Assembly (NCBI GenBank): GCA_030041045.1
Contig: JASHOQ010000126.1
Span: 1-35,844, forward strand
DNA from: Acidobacteriaceae bacterium
GTDB taxonomy: Bacteria > Acidobacteriota > Terriglobia > Terriglobales > Acidobacteriaceae
DNA: 35,844 bases
Reading direction: 5' to 3'
Made by a program: the position numbers and the translations under genes. Each line of letters begins with the position of its first letter. Position 1 is the first letter of the stretch. Of this stretch, positions 31,760-35,844 are shown piece by piece. Below the pieces are notes generated by a model. That model made no database searches and had not been told where the DNA came from. It saw only the letters and a list, made by a program, of their open reading frames with translations.

Positions 31760-33298
31760 ATGGTGATGAGCAAGAATTCCCCCATGAATCTGCGCCTTTC
31801 CTTTGCCTTTTTCGCCGCATGCGCCGTCCCCATTCGCGCGCAGACCGCTCCGCCGGCGCCCGTCACGCAGTCGCCCGCATTGCCCGTGCCTCCGCCGCAG
31901 GGCAATGCCCCGCTGAGTGAGATCAAGCGCATGCCCGGCGATGGCCACGGCGCCTACAAGACCGGCCATTATCGCGACCTGTTCGCTGAGCAGGGCCACG
32001 CGCCGGCAGAGAGCCGCGCCAAAATCGACAAGGCCTTTCAGCAGCTCTTCCACGGCGACGGCCAGGAGGAGCGCATCTATTTTGAAACCGGCGCCAACGC
32101 CAACGGCCCGCTCTCCTACGTGACCGATTGGGCCAACAACGATGCCCGCACCGAGGGCATGAGTTACGGCATGATGATCTGCGTCCAGCTCAACAAGAAG
32201 CGCGAATTCGACGCCCTGTGGAACTGGGCCAACACATACATGCTCATCACCGACCCGAAGAATCCCTCCGTGGGTTACTTCGCCTGGTCGATGAACACCG
32301 ACGGAACCCCGCGCTCCACCGGCGCCGCGCCCGACGGCGAAGAATATTTCGTCATGTCGCTCTACTTCGCCGCGCGCCGCTGGGGCAACGGCAAGGGCAT
32401 TTACAACTATCAGGCCCAAGCAGACAAGATCCTGCGCGGCATGCGTCATCATCCCGTGCTCACGGGTATGAGCCCCTTCCGCATTCATCCTGATGATCCG
32501 CCCTTCATTCCTCCGGACCACCCCTGGCCCAGCCCCAACAACCGCCGGCTTGCCGAGCAGGCCGCGGCCGACGGCCGGCAGCCGCCGCAGTTCTCCCCTC
32601 TTCATCGCGAATCGCACCAGGAGACAGTCGGGCCCATGGTCGATGAAGCGCACAACATGATCCGGTTCGTGCCCGACCATCCCCGCAGCGAGACTACAGA
32701 CGCCTCTTACCATCTGCCCGCGTTCTACGAACTCTGGTCGCGCTGGGGCCCGGTGGAAGACCGCGCCTTCTGGGCGAAAGCCGCGGACGTGAGCCGCGAC
32801 TTCTTCACGCGCGTCACCGGACCGGAAACCGGCCTTACGCCCGACCGCAGCAATTTCGACGGGTCGCCGGTGATCGGTTTCGACGGCAAGCCCATGCCCT
32901 TCATGTACGACTCCTGGCGCAGCGTGAGCAACTGGAGCGTCGATTACTCGTGGTGGCACAAGGACGACCGTGAAAGCTCCTTGAGCGCGCGCATCCAGAA
33001 TTTTCTCTTCGGCCAGGGAATCGACAAGTTCGCTGACCGTTACTCGCTCGACGGCCAGCCGCTTTCCACGCGCCACTCGTCGGGTATGGTGGCAACCACC
33101 GCCGTCGGTAGCCTGGCCGCGCCAGACAGCCCAGCGGCACACGCATTCCTGGATGCGCTCTGGAGCATGCCCATCCCTTCAGGCGAACAGCGCTACTACG
33201 ACGGCATGCTTTACCTGATGAGCCTGATGCACGCGAGCGGCAACTTCCGCATCATTGATCACAAATTGGAGCTGCGCGGCCCTGCCCACGGAAGATAG
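31760..33298 (+). CDS. exported GH8 enzyme, reducing-end xylose-releasing exo-oligoxylanase-like
   Basis: The 512-residue product has a signal peptide (cleavage near IRAQ, residue 28) and a Pro-rich linker to about residue 50. The GH8 alpha/alpha barrel shows NNDARTEGMSYGMM with the probable catalytic acid Glu132, the acidic PDGEEYFVMSLYFAARRWG, and YDSWRSVSNWSVDYSWW with Asp384 as probable base. This pattern fits the Rex branch, which releases xylose from the reducing end of xylo-oligosaccharides, more than the cellulase or chitosanase branches. The start could be ATG 31760, 31766 or 31784. It closes the hydrolase run and converges on purF with an 18-nt gap. Confidence 0.88.
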   Translation: MVMSKNSPMNLRLSFAFFAACAVPIRAQTAPPAPVTQSPALPVPPPQGNAPLSEIKRMPGDGHGAYKTGHYRDLFAEQGHAPAESRAKIDKAFQQLFHGDGQEERIYFETGANANGPLSYVTDWANNDARTEGMSYGMMICVQLNKKREFDALWNWANTYMLITDPKNPSVGYFAWSMNTDGTPRSTGAAPDGEEYFVMSLYFAARRWGNGKGIYNYQAQADKILRGMRHHPVLTGMSPFRIHPDDPPFIPPDHPWPSPNNRRLAEQAAADGRQPPQFSPLHRESHQETVGPMVDEAHNMIRFVPDHPRSETTDASYHLPAFYELWSRWGPVEDRAFWAKAADVSRDFFTRVTGPETGLTPDRSNFDGSPVIGFDGKPMPFMYDSWRSVSNWSVDYSWWHKDDRESSLSARIQNFLFGQGIDKFADRYSLDGQPLSTRHSSGMVATTAVGSLAAPDSPAAHAFLDALWSMPIPSGEQRYYDGMLYLMSLMHASGNFRIIDHKLELRGPAHGR

Positions 33299-33316
33299 CG
33301 CCGCCTGATCTGGTGC

Positions 33317-34963
33317 TCAAACCGCAGCTCCGGCAGGAAGAATGTCTTCCACGTCGACCCATTGCGTCGGGTAATTGCCCGTGTAACAGGCCACGCAATA
33401 GCCGTTGCCTTCGCCGCCGTCGCAACTCTTCAACAACCCTTCGAGCGAAAGATACTGGAGCGAATCGGCCTCGATGAACTGGCGAATCTCTTCGACGGAG
33501 TGATTGGCTGCGATCAGATCGCGCTTGGAAGGCGTGTCGACGCCGTAAAAGCAGGGCGAAATGGTGGGCGGGCAGCTGATGCGCAGATGCACCTCGGCGG
33601 CGCCGGCGCCGCGCACCATGCGGACAATCTTGCGGCTGGTCGTCCCGCGGATGATGGAGTCGTCGATCAGCACCACGCGCTTGCCTGCAAGCAGGTTGTG
33701 CACCGGGTTCAGCTTGAGCCGCACACCGAAGTCGCGCACCCGCTGCTCGGGCTCAATAAACGTGCGCCCCACGTAATGATTGCGAATCAGCCCGAAGCGG
33801 AAGGGCAGTCCCGCTTCTTCGGCATAACCCAGCGCCGCAGTCACGCCCGAGTCCGGGACAGGTACGATCACGTCGGCAGGCACGGCCGACTCGCGCGCCA
33901 GTTGCCGCCCCATCTGCTCACGGCTCTCCTGCACCCAGCGCCCGAAGATGCGTGAATCGGGCCGCGCAAAATACACGTGCTCAAAGATGCAGCTCGACTG
34001 CGGCATGCCGATCGCATACTGCCGGCTGGTCATGCCGTCTTCGCTCACCATCACCAGCTCGCCCGGCAGCACGTCGCGCACAAACTCGGCGCGCAGCAGG
34101 TCGAAGGCGCACGTCTCGCTGGCAAAGAAGATAGTGTCGGGCGCGCCGGGACTCTTGATGCGGCCGATGGAAAGCGGGCGAAAGCCGCGTGGATCGCGCG
34201 CGGCAAAGATGCGGTCCCTCGTCATCATCACGATGGAGAACGCTCCTTCCACCTGCGCCAGTGAATCGGCAATGGCGTCCACGAGCGTCGCCGCTTTCGA
34301 ATGGGCGATCAACTGCACGATGATCTCGGAGTCGGAGGTAGTCTGGAAATACGCGCCCTCGCGCTCGAGGCGCGTCTTCAGGTTACCCAGGTTCACCAGG
34401 TTGCCATTGTGCGCAATGGCAATCAGCCCCTTGGTCGAATCCACGCGAATGGGCTGCGCATTCAGCAGCGCCGAGTCGCCCGTGGTCGAGTAGCGCGTGT
34501 GCCCGATGGCCATGGGCCCGGGAAGCTTGGAGAGAACGTCGTCGGTGAAGATTTCGCTCACCAGCCCCATGCCCTTGATGTTCGCCAGGTGTTGCCCGTC
34601 CGCCGTGGCAATCCCCGCCGACTCCTGCCCGCGATGCTGCAGCGCGTAGAGGGCGAGATAGGCCTGGCGCGCCGCGTCTGCGTGGCCGTGGACGGCGACC
34701 ACGCCGCATTCTTCGTGCAGTTCGTCGCCGCAGGCGCCGAACTGCGGGGACTGAGGGACTGAGGGACTGGGGACTTGGGAACAGGGACTAGAGATCGGGG
34801 AACAGGGATCAGCGAATAGAGTGCGGGAAGGCGAACCTTCGAGGCCTTGAAAGGGCACGGCTTCAGCCGTGCCGCATGCCGACGCATAAAGTGTGCGGGG
34901 CTTCAGCCCCCGAAGGACGGAGTCGGCAACGCCAGGAACACCCTGGTAGAGCAGCCGGCTCAC
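33317..34963 (-). CDS. purF: amidophosphoribosyltransferase with a long repeat-built leader
   Basis: PurF transfers the glutamine amide to PRPP, the first step of purine synthesis. The catalytic domain begins with the N-terminal nucleophile in HEECGVVAV (Cys codon 34706-34708), followed by ALYALQHRGQESAG, GHTRYSTTG, PRGFRPL, the PRPP loop VLIDDSIIRGTT and the C-terminal cysteines of the cluster-containing type. I chose GTG 34963 because it overlaps the purL stop as GTGA and has GAGGTGGT upstream; this gives 548 residues with about 85 ahead of the nucleophile. Those residues are encoded by palindromes and tandem repeats and would be removed on maturation. An in-frame GTG at 34858 is an alternative start. 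Confidence 0.93.
   Translation of the reverse strand: MSRLLYQGVPGVADSVLRGLKPRTLYASACGTAEAVPFQGLEGSPSRTLFADPCSPISSPCSQVPSPSVPQSPQFGACGDELHEECGVVAVHGHADAARQAYLALYALQHRGQESAGIATADGQHLANIKGMGLVSEIFTDDVLSKLPGPMAIGHTRYSTTGDSALLNAQPIRVDSTKGLIAIAHNGNLVNLGNLKTRLEREGAYFQTTSDSEIIVQLIAHSKAATLVDAIADSLAQVEGAFSIVMMTRDRIFAARDPRGFRPLSIGRIKSPGAPDTIFFASETCAFDLLRAEFVRDVLPGELVMVSEDGMTSRQYAIGMPQSSCIFEHVYFARPDSRIFGRWVQESREQMGRQLARESAVPADVIVPVPDSGVTAALGYAEEAGLPFRFGLIRNHYVGRTFIEPEQRVRDFGVRLKLNPVHNLLAGKRVVLIDDSIIRGTTSRKIVRMVRGAGAAEVHLRISCPPTISPCFYGVDTPSKRDLIAANHSVEEIRQFIEADSLQYLSLEGLLKSCDGGEGNGYCVACYTGNYPTQWVDVEDILPAGAAV
34743..34815. repeat. tandem repeat GGGACTGA/GGGATCA-type inside the purF leader
   Basis: On the plus strand, units such as GGGGACTGA, GGGACTGA, GGGACTG, GGGACTT, GGGAACA and GGGACTA follow each other. 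They are read on the minus strand as a Ser/Pro/Cys-rich stretch upstream of the PurF nucleophile. The unit is related to that at 2691-2722. Confidence 0.65.
34854..34910. repeat. pair of palindromes with TTCA loops inside the purF leader
   Basis: GGCACGGC (34854-34861) pairs with GCCGTGCC (34866-34873), and GGGGC (34897-34901) pairs with GCCCC (34906-34910). Both hairpins have the loop TTCA, suggesting copies of one palindromic repeat type. Confidence 0.65.
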
Positions 34964-35844
34964 GCGACCACCTCTTCGCGGATGGCGGATTCGAGGGAGC
35001 GGGACCAAGCCTCCTTGAGCTCAGCAACCGTTGCGTCAATGAAGGCTAGGCCTTCGCTGTCTGAGAACTTCACGATCGAATTCGCGGTTCGACCGATTGC
35101 ATAGGCACCGGAAGCGCCGTGTTTTTTTGCAATGGCGATGACTTGCTCAGTATCTGCTGGTGAGCAGCTTACGATTACAGTGCTTGGTATTTCGTACCAA
35201 AACATCTCGTGGCTCGTCCATTTCGCAAATGGATCGCATTCGATAGGAAGCGACTCAAAGCCAATGCCATGAGCAAAGCTTGCTTCCGCAATAGCGACGG
35301 AAATTGCGCCTTCAGATATATCTCGTGCGGATTGTAGAAGACGTAGTGCAGCGAGTTCTTGCAGACACTGATGAAGTGCTGCTTCGTCCTTCAAGCTAAG
35401 ATAAGGAGGGGTTCCCCAAAGCTGTCCAAGCATTGCTTTTGCAAATTCGCTCGAGCCAAATTCTCGCCAGGAGTTTGACGGCGGTAAATCATCATCGCCA
35501 TTGAAAATCAGCAAGATCACGTCAGCCCCAATCTGCTGAAAGCTCGCCGGCACCGCCTTCGTCACATCGTCCAGAATCCCCACGATGCCCACGACCGGCG
35601 TGGGATAAATGCCCACACCGCGCGTCTCGTTGTAAAGTGAAACATTGCCGCCCGTGATCGGCGTGCCCAGCGCCGTGCACGCTTCCGCAATGCCGTCAAT
35701 CGCCGCCGAAAGCTGCGCCATGATCTCCGGCTTTTCCGGATTCCCAAAATTCAGGCAGTTCGTCGCCGCCACCGGCGTCGCGCCCGTGCACGCCACTTTG
35801 CGCGCGGCTTCGGCCACGGCATGCATCGCGCCCAGCTTGGGATC
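34960..35844 (-). CDS. purL: phosphoribosylformylglycinamidine synthase subunit PurL, C-terminal part
   Basis: The frame runs off the window end in phase (DPKLGA before MHAVAEAARK), so only the last 294 residues are present. PurL makes formylglycinamidine ribonucleotide from FGAR, ATP and glutamine-derived ammonia. The visible part has VAATNCLNFGNPEKPE, ITGGNVSLYNET, PTPVVGIVG, the late SARDISEGAISVAIAEA and a shortened C-terminal AIR-synthase-like domain. Its TGA overlaps the purF GTG, indicating coupling. Base composition changes inside the gene: by hand count GC is about 49% at 35041-35520 but about 65% at 35521-35820. Confidence 0.92.
   Translation of the reverse strand, partial: DPKLGAMHAVAEAARKVACTGATPVAATNCLNFGNPEKPEIMAQLSAAIDGIAEACTALGTPITGGNVSLYNETRGVGIYPTPVVGIVGILDDVTKAVPASFQQIGADVILLIFNGDDDLPPSNSWREFGSSEFAKAMLGQLWGTPPYLSLKDEAALHQCLQELAALRLLQSARDISEGAISVAIAEASFAHGIGFESLPIECDPFAKWTSHEMFWYEIPSTVIVSCSPADTEQVIAIAKKHGASGAYAIGRTANSIVKFSDSEGLAFIDATVAELKEAWSRSLESAIREEVVA

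Overview
The window is high-GC bacterial chromosome whose content points to an acidobacterium, probably subdivision 1 (Terriglobia). The evidence is a 1170-residue Oar-like TonB-dependent receptor with an N-terminal carboxypeptidase-like domain, a membrane-anchored protein with an acidobacterial-style N-terminal DNA-binding-like module, and abundant short palindromic and tandem repeats between and inside genes. The taxonomic call is inference; there is no rRNA gene to settle it. I found no tRNA, rRNA, CRISPR array, prophage or transposase gene.

Layout. Positions 130-14324 are mostly housekeeping genes on the plus strand: a PmbA/TldE-type protease, a short UvrC-like protein, rpe, a BamD-like protein, valS, a J-domain protein, then a compact cofactor/RNA-modification run (nadC, birA, coaX, an unknown gene, an RlmD/TrmA-type methyltransferase), followed by a comEC homologue ending at 17107. 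Positions 17108-18155 form a repeat-rich island without genes. Next, on the minus strand, are kdsA, a helix-hairpin-helix-like unknown gene and a membrane-anchored putative regulator. Positions 21778-33298 hold a carbohydrate-use locus in two parts. The first is a secreted beta-propeller glycosidase-like protein with the TonB-dependent receptor. The second is a tight run of four exported enzymes: a beta-helix protein, a GH27/GH36-like glycosidase, an SGNH esterase and a GH8 exo-oligoxylanase-like enzyme. The minus-strand end is purL (5' end outside the window) translationally coupled to purF.

The most notable finding is a pair of related miniature mobile elements without coding capacity. Element A has a 112-nt core in three copies (5625, 17163, 17839). 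Element B is 114 nt in two copies (17519, 17797). Both share a layout of short terminal inverted repeats, the internal motif CTGTATCCCGAAG or a near match, and flanking TAA. One A copy sits inside one B copy with a TAA duplication; removing A plus one TAA restores B to exactly 114 nt. Another A copy starts at the TAA stop codon of the BamD-like gene and itself carries a 45-nt hairpin insertion flanked by GACCAAC.

A second theme is palindromic or tandem repeat DNA kept in frame within essential or conserved genes: two 42-nt units in coaX, a repeat-built leader of about 85 residues before the catalytic Cys of PurF, and a short tandem run in the UvrC-like gene. The carbohydrate locus also has a 14-bp stem-loop and tandem operator-like repeats ahead of its hydrolase run.
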